Assembly: GCA_031216915.1 (NCBI GenBank)
Contig: CM062294.1
Span: 163,325,455 to 163,389,454, forward strand
From: Pictodentalium vernedei
Lineage: Eukaryota; Mollusca; Scaphopoda; Dentaliida; Dentaliidae
Reading direction: 5' to 3'
DNA length: 64,000 bases
Shown: piece after piece, positions 55,205 through 64,000 of the stretch
Layout: the number at the start of each line of letters is the position of its first letter
Position numbering within the stretch: position 1 is the stretch's first letter
Program-made: the position numbers and the translations under genes
Notes under the pieces: generated by a model
Seen by the model: the letters and a program-made list of their open reading frames with translations, nothing else
Told to the model about the DNA's origin: nothing
The model's database searches: none

Positions 55205-55942
55205 TTTATCGTCATTATACCATCGGCTACCGTTCGTAACCTGGGATATTTCCTCGATGGGTCGTTTGCTGCTGACAAACACCTCCAGCAGGTCTGTCGT
55301 GCTGCATTCTACCATCTTAGAAATGCAGGGTGCGAATGTTAATAGACAAACGCACAGCTGAACAATTAGTCCACGCTTTTGTCGCTTGTCGTCTTGATTA
55401 TTGCAACTCACTGCTATACCAATGCAAAAAGCCGTCACTGGATAAGCTTCACCATATCCAAAAATGCCGCTAGGTATGTAACTCGAAATAGGAAGTCGTG
55501 TCACATAACATCTATCCTAGCTGACCTCCACCGGCTTCCTGTCCAACAAAGAATTCAATATAAAATAATCCTTCTGACATATAAATGTATAAATGACCTG
55601 GCACCATCATATCTCTCAGATCTGGTCACATACTATACACCTGCCAGAGACCTCCGTTCTTCGGACTCGCACACCTTGGTCCAACCTGTTTCTATATTAG
55701 CATCTGCAGGTGACCGGGCCTTTTTGCTCGCCGCCCCTTACCCCTGGAACATTTTACCGAGTCACCTGAGACTACCACAAGAAACTGAGTCATTCAAAGC
55801 TGCTTTGAAAAGGCATCTCTACAAACAAGCTTTCTGCACCAATGTGTAGATAAGAAATCATTTCCCTTTTTTTGTGTGTAAAGCCAAAGAGCACATTTTA
55901 TGGATTTTAGGCTGAAAATTATTACTATTATTATTATTATTA
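55205..55942 (+). pseudogene. LINE (CR1/L2-like) reverse transcriptase C-terminus, 5'-truncated
   Basis: Frames from about 55225 contain VRNLGYFLDGSF and HLQQVCRAAFYHLRN, then RLDYCNSLLY. A shifted frame at 55379-55849 follows, with ILADLHRLPVQQRIQYKIIL, YLSDLVTYYTPARDLRS and FKAALKRHLYKQAF. This order (VCRAAF.HLRN, DYCNSLLYG, HI.P.L..LHWLPV..RI..KI, GDRAF..AAP..WN.LP) is the C-terminal region of CR1/L2-type non-LTR reverse transcriptases. The catalytic palm is absent, so this is a typical 5'-truncated copy. It carries a stop and at least one frameshift. The 3' end is an (ATT)n tail near 55922-55942. Confidence 0.85.
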
Positions 55943-56008
55943 ATTTACCCACAATTTAATTTTCAAGATGTCTTGAGTTTTAATTGTAGTTTCGAATGAA
56001 TAATATCA

Positions 56009-56201
56009 TTCTTTTACCCAACGAATCGGCCTCATCCGCCCGCGTAATACACAAATTCAGCAGTTGAAAAAAATAACGTCGAGCTCGTTCCAATGAGGGA
56101 TCACATGATATTGTTTTCTTGAAATTTTTGGGAAAATGCGATAAAATAATATTTAAAAATTAAAATAATAAGTTTTGATATCGTCTGCGTTGGGTAAAGG
56201 T
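56009..56201. mobile_element. MITE family B, copy B3, internally deleted
   Basis: It carries TTTACCCAACGAATCGGCC and GTCCGCGTAATAC-type family B blocks, but only one hairpin arm (GAGCTCGTTCCAATGAGGG, CACATGATAT). Right TTAA at 56202-56205; the left flank is decayed. Confidence 0.65.
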
Positions 56202-56622
56202 TTAACTGCATCACCAAGGCATGCAAATTCGCCCCACTGTGATGGCTCAAGTCCCGATTGTGGTGCGTTTGTTCAGATATCTGAACAGTCTTTCGATATA
56301 CCGGTATACCGCGGTATTGTTTTGAATACCGATACCGATATTCAGTTTAGAATATCGTGCAGCCCTACAATTTGTAGTTTATTTCATTACAGATAACCTT
56401 TTTCTTCATTGACGTGCGATTTGACGTGCAACTAGCCGTTCATTTGCATTATATATAAGAGGATACACTTTGCCGTAGCCTGTTTTCGTGCAATAATAGT
56501 CTACACAATGGCATGCCATTCGGAAACTTGCTTGTTCTTGGAAACTATCCCAAACTGTATGAACCAGGCATGTCAACCGGTACCTGTACTGAAACTTTTG
56601 TCCCACCAGTACCAGTGTAACA

Positions 56623-56807
56623 GGAATGGAAGTCCGTAGGAAAATTAGTCCCTCTGGACTATTATTCCGCGGAATTATAGTCCTAGGTCTAACATTTCTA
56701 GGAATAGTAGTCCGCCGGACTACTATTCCTAGAAATGTTAGACCTAGGACTATAATTCCGCGGAATAATAGTCCAGAGGGACTAACGTTCCTACGGACTT
56801 CCATTCC
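56623..56807. repeat. 185-bp near-perfect palindrome
   Basis: Arms 56623-56714 and 56716-56807 pair around C56715. I see mismatches only in AAAATT against AACGTT. It contains restriction-like palindromes (CCGCGG, CCTAGG) and encodes the same short frame on both strands. TGTCAACCGGTACC-type flanks near 56575 recur near 60900-60935. Confidence 0.9.
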
Positions 56808-56830
56808 TTTTACACCGGGATAAAATTATT

Positions 56831-59800
56831 AGCTCACCTGACTGAAAGTCAGGGTGAGCTATTCTGATCATTTTTCGTCCGTCGTCCGTCGTCTGTCGTC
56901 CGTCGTCCGTCGCCCGTCGTGAAGGTGGTGTTTGGGCCTTTTTCTCCCAAACCACTGGCCGCATATCAATGAAATTTCATGTGAGTAGGGGTTATATAAG
57001 GGCATTTTGATTTTTTGTCAAATTAGGTTTCGGCTCATATTGAGCAGAGGGATGGGGCAAAAATGCTCCAATTCTTAAAAAAACTTCTTCTCAAGAACCA
57101 GCAATAGCAGAGTCTTGATATTTGGTATGCAGCTTCCTTTTGAGGTGTAGACTCAAGTTTGTTCAAGAGAAGTTTGTCGGGCATTATTTGCCTTCGTTAT
57201 GGGAGGGGCAAAAATTTAGGCCACGCCTATAATTTCAATTTTCAGAATCGTCAGGTCGATTTGAACCAAATTGGATATGAGATGATAATGGGTCATAAGT
57301 AGTTGATTGGTGCAAAAAAAATTCCCATTGCCCCTTGGGAACCTCGGGAGCTAAAAATAGGAAAAATCTTAAAACTGCCATATCTCCAAAACTACACGGC
57401 ACAGAGAATTCTTATTTTGTGTAAAGCTTACTTTTATCTAGTAGAATAGAATGGTTAAAAAAATCCCTATCGGTTTGATCACAAGGTACTTTTTTCAGGA
57501 CTTTGAAAAAGTGCTGAGTCAGCACTTTTTAACACTGTAGGCAATGGAAAAAAGATTAAAAAATCATCTTCTCCAGATCCAGCAGGCAGAATCTTTTGAT
57601 ATTTCGCTTGCAACATTGTGGGGTGGATCGTATTCAAGTTTGTTCAAATCGGCTCCCTGGGTTCATATTCGGGCTCAGTATAGAAGCTCGAATCCGAACT
57701 TAGTGCATTTCAGGCAAATTTCTTAAAAAATCTTCTTCTCCAGATCCAGCAGGCAGAATCTTTTGATATTTGGTATGCAACATTGTGGGGTGGATCTGAT
57801 TCAAGTTGTTCAAATCGGCTCCCTGGATTCATATTTGGGCTCACTATAGAAACTCGAATTGGAACTTAGTGCATTTCAGGCAAATTTCTTAAAAAATCTT
57901 CTTCTCCAGATCCAGCCGGCAGAATCTTTTGATATTTGGCATGCAACATTGTGGGGTGGATCTGATTCAAGTTTGTTCATATCGGCTCCCTGGGTTCATA
58001 TTTGGGCTCAGTATAGAAGCTCGAATCCGAACTTAGTGCATTTCAGAGGCAAATTTCTTAAAAAATCTTCTTCTCCAGATCCAGCAGGCAGAATCTTTTG
58101 ATATTTGGTATGCAACATTGTGGGGTGGATCTGATTCAAGTTTGTTCAAATCGGCCCCCTGGGTTTATATTTGGGCTCAGTATAGAAGCTCGAATTCGAA
58201 CTTAGTGCATTTCAGGCAAATTTCTTAAAGAATCTTCTTATCCAGATCCAGCAGGCAGAATCTTTTGATATTTGGTTTGCAACATTGTGGGGTGGATCTG
58301 ATTCAAATTTGTTCAAATTGGCCCCCTGGATTCATATTTGGGCTCACTATAGAAGCCCGAATTCGAACTTAGTGCATTTCAGGCAAATTTCTTAAAAAAT
58401 CTTCTTCTCCAGATCCAGCCGGCAGAATCTTTTGATATTTGGCATGCTACATTGTGGGGTGGATCTGATTCAAGTTTGTTCATATCGGCTCCCTGGGTTC
58501 ATATTTGGGCTCAGTATAGAAGCTCGAATCCGAACTTAGTGCATTTCAGAGGCAAATTTCTTAAAAAATCTTCTTCTCCAGATCCAGCAGGCAGAATCTT
58601 TTGATATTTGGTACGCAACATTGTGGGGTGGATCTGATTCAAGTTTGTTCAAATCGGCCCCCTGGGTTTATATTTGGGCTCAGTATAGAAGCTCGAATTC
58701 GAACTTAGTGCATTTCAGGCAAATTTCTTAAAGAATCTTCTTATCCAGATCCAGCAGGCAGAATCTTTTGATATTTGGTTTGCAACATTGTGGGGTGGAT
58801 CTGATTCAAATTTGTTCAAATTGGCCCCCTGGATTCATATTTGGGCTCACTATAGAAGCCCGAATTCGAACTTAGTGCATTTCAGGCAAATTTCTTAAAA
58901 AATCTTCTTCTCCAGATCAAGCAGGCAGAATCTTTTGATATTTGGGATGCAACACTGTGGGGTGGATCTGATTCAAGTTTGTTCAAATTGGCCTCCTGGG
59001 TTTATATTTGGGTTCAGTATAGAAGCTCGAATTCGAACTTAGTGCATTTCAGGCAAATTTCTTAAAAAATCTTCTTCTCCAGATCCAGCAGCCAGAATCT
59101 TTTAATATTTGGTATGCAACATTGAGGGATGGATCTGATTCAAGTTTGTTCAAATCGGCCTCCTGGATTCATATTTGGGCTCACTATAGAAGCTCGAATT
59201 CGAACTTAGTGCATTTCAGGCAAATGTCTTCAAAAATCTTCTTCTCCAGATCCAGCCGGCGGAATCTTTTGATATTTGGCATGCAACATTGTGGGGTGGA
59301 TCTGATTCAAGTTTGTTCAAATCGGCTCCCTGGGTTCATATTTGGGCTCAGTATAGAAGCTCGAATCCGAACTTAGTGCATTTCAGGCAAATTTCTTAAA
59401 AAATCTTCTTCTCCAGATCCAGCTGGCAGAATCTTTTGATATTTGGTATGCAACATTGTGGGGTGGATCTGATTCAAGTTTGTTCAAATCGGCCCCCTGG
59501 GTTTATATTTGGGCTCAGTATAGAAGCTCGAATTGGAACTTAGTTCATTTCAGACAAATTTCTTTAAAAATGTTCTTCTCCAGATCCAGTAGGCAGAATC
59601 TTTTGATATTTGGTATGCAACATTGTGGGGTGGATTTGATTCAAGTTTGTTCAAATTGGCCCCCTGGATTCATATTTGGGCTCACTATAGAAGCCCGAAT
59701 TCGAACGTAGTGCATTTCAGGCAAATTTCTTAAAAAATCTTCTTCTCCAGATTCAGCAGGCAGAATCTTTTGATATTTGGTATGCAACATTGTGGGGTTG

Positions 59801-60375
59801 ATCTGATTCTAGTTTGTTCAAATCGGCTCCCTAGATTCATATTTGGGCTCACTATAGAAGCTCGAATTCGAACTTAGTGCATTTCAGGCAATTTTTTCTT
59901 GAAAATATTCTTCTCAAGATCCAGCAGGCAGAATCTTTTGATATTGGGGAGGCACCATGACTAGGGGGGTGAGATTCAAGTTTGTTCAAGCCAAGTCTCT
60001 AGGTCCTTATTTGGATTCACTGTAGGAGCTTGAATTGTAACTTAGTTCAAAATGAGGAATTTTCTTTAAAAATCTTCTTCTTCAGATCCAGCAGTCGGAA
60101 TGTTTTGCTATTTGGTGTGCAGCATCATTGGGGGTGAGGTTCAAGTTTGTTAAAGCCATGTCCCTGTGGGAGCCCGAATTATAACTTAGTCCAATATGAG
60201 GAATATTCTTTAAAAATCTTCTTTTTTTTAGATCCACTGGTCAGAATCTTTGGATATTTGGTATAAGCTTTTCTTAGGAGGAGCAGATGCAGCTTGTTGA
60301 AATCAATTCTCTGGGTTGATATTTAGACTACCATGTCAGGTGAGCGCCCTCAGGCCCCTTGGGGCCTCTTGTTTT
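56831..60375 (+). mobile_element. Tandem-repeat element bounded by AGCTCACCTGA / TCAGGTGAGC
   Basis: It starts AGCTCACCTGACTGAAAGTC with a GTCGTCCGTCGTC-rich segment and ends TCAGGTGAGCGCCCTCAGGC, GGGGCCTCTTGTTTT. The interior is a 167-bp tandem array (57562-60300). The boundary sequences match a non-coding repeat family widespread in marine invertebrates, from memory. An older inverse copy is at 21600-24215. Confidence 0.75.
57562..60300 (+). repeat. ~167-bp tandem array, about 16 units
   Basis: The unit contains CTTCTCCAGATCCAGCAGGC, AATCTTTTGATATTTGGTATG, AACATTGTGGGGTGGATCTG, AGTTTGTTCAAATCGGC and GAACTTAGTGCATTTCAGGC. CAGAGGCAAATTTC variants at about 58046 and 58551 mark a 505-bp higher-order repeat of three units. 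The last units (60000-60300) resemble the old array. Confidence 0.9.
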
Positions 60376-60936
60376 ATGGGGAAATTTCTAACTGAACGAG
60401 GGTAAACAGGCTAATAATTCGTCCGCTGAGTTCCGATGTGTTCTATGTGCTTACTGACACATAGAACACATTGAAACTGAGGGGACGAATTGTGTGTGGC
60501 ATACTCACACGACATACTTTCAGCTTATTTGTGAATGAACATATCAAAAGCACTCTAAAGTGGCATGTTCTGTCTGCACCACCACCTGGATATGGCCGAT
60601 AATTTTAACTTTCCAAACGTGGCAACAAAGACAATAAAAGCACCGTCGTCGGTTACTTCAAAGAAATTATTCTGTGGCGAAATCAAAGTAATCATAAAGC
60701 ATGATTTTCGTGCTATATGATTACTTTGATGTCGCTGCAGAATAATTGGTACGATGCCATGTTTGTCTTTGCGATCTTGGGGACTGGGCGGTTTAAATCA
60801 TAATTTCCCCCATCTGATTGTGATGTCACCCAATTGTTGTCTTGTTCCGGTACCGGTACCGGTTTTTACGGGACAGGCTCTGTCCCGTACCGGTACCGGT
60901 TATGTTGGTACCGGCGGTACTTTGACATGCCTGGTA
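60376..60936. repeat. Two small foldbacks and CCGGTACC-rich DNA
   Basis: 60407-60490: ATGTGTTCTATGTG pairs with CACATAGAACACAT. 60640-60762: AATTATTCTG...AAAGTAATCAT pairs with ATGATTACTTT...CAGAATAATT. 60845-60935 is rich in GGTACCGGTACCGG and contains the pair ACGGGACAG / CTGTCCCGT. Confidence 0.6.
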
Positions 60937-62073
60937 TGAATAAGAAGGAAGTTTTGGTCAAAGTCGGTCCCGATCGAATATTGTCGATCATTAAAGCAAG
61001 CAGACATCGTGGCGATGACACACACGTCGGCCTCACTGATTTATTAGGATCAGATCCTACTCTTACTCTCACATGTCATAGGACATGTGTGTCCGCGTAC
61101 ACTTTATAACATCACATAAGTGATTTTAAGCGGAATCCGGCTACTTATGATGCTCCCCCTGAAAAACGGGTCCGATGGTCTGACGTCAAGCCGTTCCTGT
61201 TCAAGGAACAGTGCCTGTTTTGTGGTGAAAGGTGTGACGATGTCGACAAAAGACATCCAGACCAGTAGCGCAGGGTCGCTGTTGTGAGGACCGTAAATCA
61301 TACGAAAACTTTTCAAGAAGTTATTTCTTCAGTATGTGAACAAATTGTGCAACTCAGAATAGCGGGTTCTCCGTGCGATTTTCATGCGTCACAAGCTCGG
61401 TATCATATCGACTGTTTGGAACGCTTTATTGCTTTAGTTGACTGCATGGCAGCCGATAAGGACAAAATATGGAACACTGTTGAGCTGTCCCATATGTGTT
61501 TTGATTTAGGAGGGAGTAAAATTGAAAGGAAGACGTTATAAAATATATATGCGATTTTTTTTTTTTTTTTTGGGGGGGGGGGTAAATACTAAAGTTACAG
61601 TCACCTGGAATCGCCAGCATTGTTCTGTTCCAGGAGACAGCATCTATCAAAATAATCACGTCGGACGAAGACAATGTCAGCTTCTAGAATCCGAAAGGAA
61701 ACCACCAGGTCATACAAGCGGACATAGAATTTGTCGGTTGATCATGAATCGATATTAGATGGTGCTAGTCTCACATTGATCAGTCTCCTTGAAGATTTAG
61801 CATTGCCAAAGCTTACATTAGCCCTAGGTTCTAGTATTATAACAAATTCAATAGCACAAATGCAGCTAGCACAGGCCAATCTGGTAAAGCCCAAATCTTT
61901 GATTACAGACCTCCATCACTTTGGCGTAACGATCAACTACACTGAATTCCTTAAGTTCAAACTCTCCGCAGCATTTGCTGCAATTTCAAATGGCAAACAA
62001 GTACTTTCTTTCGAGAATGGGAAACTCATACAAGCAGTTGGTCATCTTTATACCTACAAAGGTCAAATATCTT
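60937..62073 (+). pseudogene. Decayed gene of a repeated invertebrate family, unknown function
   Basis: Readable pieces in order: VLVKVGPDRILSIIKASRHRGD and TLTCHRTCVSAYTL, a TAA at 61107, WSDVKPFLFKEQCLFCGERC, a TAG at about 61267, TKTFQEVISSVCEQ and SDFH-like DFHASQARYHIDC (61284-61541). After an interruption with T and G tracts near 61555-61582 comes LTLALGSSIITNSIAQMQLAQ and DLHHFGVTINYTEFLKFKLSAA (61731-62075). The CxxC, ARYHxDC and FGV..Y.E.L.FK.SAA blocks recall a large family of uncharacterised proteins in cnidarians, echinoderms and molluscs. I do not know its role; it may be transposon-associated. No intact frame remains. Confidence 0.5.
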
Positions 62074-62075
62074 GA

Positions 62076-62514
62076 ATTCCTTGGATTTAGTGTAATCCTT
62101 GGGTTGATTTCATTTTAGCACATGATATACCCTATAAATAACAGTACAATAGCACAGAGGTGGTTCATTCTTAATGTTCCGAAAATTCGGCCGACATTTT
62201 GTCGGCCATTTTGAAAAAAAATGCAAATAACTCAAGTTTCCCAAAGTTTATAGACTGGGATGAAACGGATTCGAATTCAGCACAAATATTTACCCTAGAA
62301 ACACCAAAAACATTGCGTCCGTACCAAAATTTCCTGGTTCGACCCACAATCCACTAATCTGTGCCGGACTATGAGTAATTGTCCAGGTTCTCACGTGGTA
62401 CCTAATTTCGTAGCAGTCTTTCGACTATTTGCACAATTTTCGGTATAACTTTGAAGTCAACCTAGTCTTCTTCCGCAGCAATAAATATTTCTAAGTATGA
62501 TATCTAAGGCATAC
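62076..62514. other. Non-coding DNA with the inverse dispersed repeat of 54560-54790
   Basis: Inverse copy at about 62165-62400 as noted at 54560. Nothing else recognised. Confidence 0.5.
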
Positions 62515-62518
62515 TTAA

Positions 62519-62751
62519 CCCTTTAAACCCTAGTGGCATCTTCCATATCAGTTCAATGGCGACAACGGGAAGAGTCCATATTCTTTATTTGGGGGTAGAC
62601 CAATTAATATTTTCAACGTGCAGCCCGCGGGCTGCACGTTGAAAATATTGATTGGTCTACACCACACCTTCACTCAAAAGTCAACCTACTTAATGAAATT
62701 ATGAAGTTTCATGTTACTGGGCCGGAAAAACGGCCTCTGTGGTTCAAAGGG
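62519..62751. mobile_element. MITE family C, copy C3 (best preserved)
   Basis: TTAA at 62515-62518 and 62752-62755; ends CCCTTTAAACCC and GGTTCAAAGGG. The perfect central hairpin CAACGTGCAGCCCGCGGGCTGCACGTTG extends to TAGACCAAT(T/C)AATATTTTC. Confidence 0.85.
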
Positions 62752-62755
62752 TTAA

Positions 62756-63905
62756 AATCAATTATGCAGCAAAGTTTTTGGCGCGCACAAAACAGAAGCA
62801 GTCTATATGACAAGACTGGCACGTCGTTCAACAGCCCATTACGACAATAGCAATGCTCATCATACACATGTATGCATTATGTCAGGTAAGGATCTTCTCT
62901 TAAAGCCACATCAATGGGGAGGATGGCAAATAATTTAGATCAACGAACTACTCAAAACGTATTTAATAAAATTAATACAATACAAATTTGGGCGGGTTTT
63001 TTAATATCACCATTTGTAACATTACTTGTTTGTCTTGTATGTGCAAATGAGTTTGCAAAGTTTATAGCACTTGGGTGACCAGCTAACTGCGTGCAAGGCT
63101 CGCCTGGCACTCAGTTGACTGGAAGGGCAAGTGTAGCAGGGCTACCCGACTCTTTACATTTTGCCTCATGCAGAAGGATTTTTTCTGGGGCTGAAACGGT
63201 TGGCTCCTTTTCAAAACCGACTTACCGAGATATCCGATTATCTGTAGCCATTATTTCACCGAATCTGGGAATTGGAAAGCAGTATTCTCATAAACTCGAC
63301 AATGTTCTACTCTCGACAACGTTCGATTGTATACATACTTTGGAATAGTTTCTGAGGTTACTCAGTACTCACGAAAATTGCCGATCATTAACGAAGACCT
63401 GAACGCCAAAGTCGATTATTTCTCAATATTCTTTCAGTGCTGCTTCGAGGTGCAATCTATCCCAAAGGAGAAGCGACAGATTTACTACGTTTTAACCGTT
63501 GAATGACGATCACTATCGATATTTCGGATAACCGGTTGAAGTTCTTTTCAAATCGTTTAGGTAGGTAACCGGTTTTAAACCGGTTATCCGGTTAACCATT
63601 TCAGTACTAATTTTTTCTGCTTATCTTATTGACGGCGGCTGAAATGTTTCTCGGAACGGGGGGGGGGGGGGAGGGGGTACGGGATAGGTTCCCCATGAAG
63701 GGAGATAACATTCACATGAAGATCTATCTAAAACTATGAAGCACAGCAGAGATCCAAGTTGACTCAGTGGGCTGGGAGAGTTTCCCTCACAACAATATAA
63801 ATTTATTCTCAATTTATAAATGTGAAGCACTCCATTCTAGATAACTGGTTAATGCTCCGGCTTTAGATGTTCTCTGGTTGAGGGCTAGATTATTTTTGCT
63901 GGTCT
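62756..63905. other. Unassigned non-coding DNA
   Basis: It includes AACCGGTT-rich sequence at 63520-63600 and a G tract at 63658-63672. Short frames (for example 63091-63348) have no family features. Confidence 0.5.
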
Positions 63906-64000
63906 GAATTTGTTCATCAAAATTTGTTTTGTAACAATTTATTGGAGAGTGCCGCCAGGCACTCTCCAATAATTTGTAATAAAACAAATTCGTTTGAACA
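63906..64000. repeat. Foldback at the window's right edge
   Basis: TGAATTTGTTCATCAAAATT and TTATTGGAGAGTGCC pair with GGCACTCTCCAATAA and AACAAATTCGTTTGAACA; centre near 63953. It may continue past the edge. Confidence 0.7.

Larger units (their letters stand above)
55135..56372. mobile_element. Probable nested ATACCGGTAT element containing LINE fragment and MITE B3
   Basis: Inverted-type ends: CATACCGGTATTCAAACCAG at 55145 and ATACCGGTATACCGCGGTAT at 56299. Between them lie the LINE 3' end and MITE B3. The right end matches the inverse of the element at the window start. That both ends belong to one element is an inference. Confidence 0.45.

Noticed and set aside
56406..56823. Frames on both strands with the same peptide
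   Set aside because: This is the palindrome read from both strands, not two related genes.
57544..59710. Several 60-84-codon frames with repeated SSLFKSAPWVHI
   Set aside because: Translations of the 167-bp tandem array.
1..64000. CRISPR array or bacterial operon
   Set aside because: The tandem repeats lack unique spacers of constant length; gene and repeat content is animal.

Overview
The window is animal nuclear DNA, most likely from a marine invertebrate and perhaps a lophotrochozoan such as a mollusc. The evidence is indirect: tRNA- and 5S-headed SINEs sharing one body, many foldback MITEs, a LINE fragment, the GTCCGTCGTCC / AGCTCACCTGA-bounded tandem-repeat element common in such genomes, and a 20 kb Polinton/Maverick. 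There is no bacterial gene organisation and no intact host gene that I recognise. Nearly every base that can be assigned belongs to a mobile or repeated element.

Layout. 0-9 kb: a nest of SINEs, tRNA-headed tandem units, and MITEs of three TTAA-flanked families (A, B, C), plus other foldbacks. 9.05-20.67 kb: an 11.6 kb non-coding element with multi-kilobase inverted arms, a perfect 6-bp target duplication (GCTTTG) and a satellite cap at each end; its arms are related to the terminal repeats of the Polinton further right. 21-26.6 kb: an old tandem-repeat array (minus orientation) interrupted by a SINE, a 2.2 kb element with inverted TAGTGTAG-rich ends, and more MITEs. 26.6-30 kb: mostly unassigned DNA. 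30.07-50.06 kb: the Polinton, with complex inverted terminal repeats. 50-64 kb: a 5S-headed SINE with a perfect duplication, direct repeats, a LINE 3' end, a 185-bp near-perfect palindrome, a young 167-bp tandem array, a decayed gene of a repeated unknown family, and foldbacks.

The Polinton carries the expected virus-like set. On the plus strand: a conserved unknown protein, a small Gly/Ala-rich virion-type protein, the packaging ATPase, the penton-like minor capsid protein, a basic/hydrophobic core-type protein and a small charged ORF. Then come a minus-strand small gene, and on the plus strand protein-primed PolB, an adenain-like protease and a repeat-rich fibre-like protein. On the minus strand: the double-jelly-roll major capsid protein, a PLA2-like plus integrase gene, a membrane protein and a small Cys/His protein. 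Capsid, packaging, protease, polymerase and integrase together describe an element that could once replicate its DNA, build particles and integrate. This copy is dead: most large genes have frameshifts or in-frame stops, eight of the stops are TGA, and two exonuclease Asp positions read Asn.

The most interesting non-gene signals lie in the Polinton. Near-identical hairpins sit exactly at both convergent gene junctions. A TATA plus GAGAAA motif recurs upstream of many genes. The terminal repeats hold an enhancer-like array of GGGATTTTCC and TTACGTCA motifs next to a TATA box. Satellite-capped relatives of its termini make up the 11.6 kb element. All family assignments come from reading the sequence and remembered family features; no search was run.
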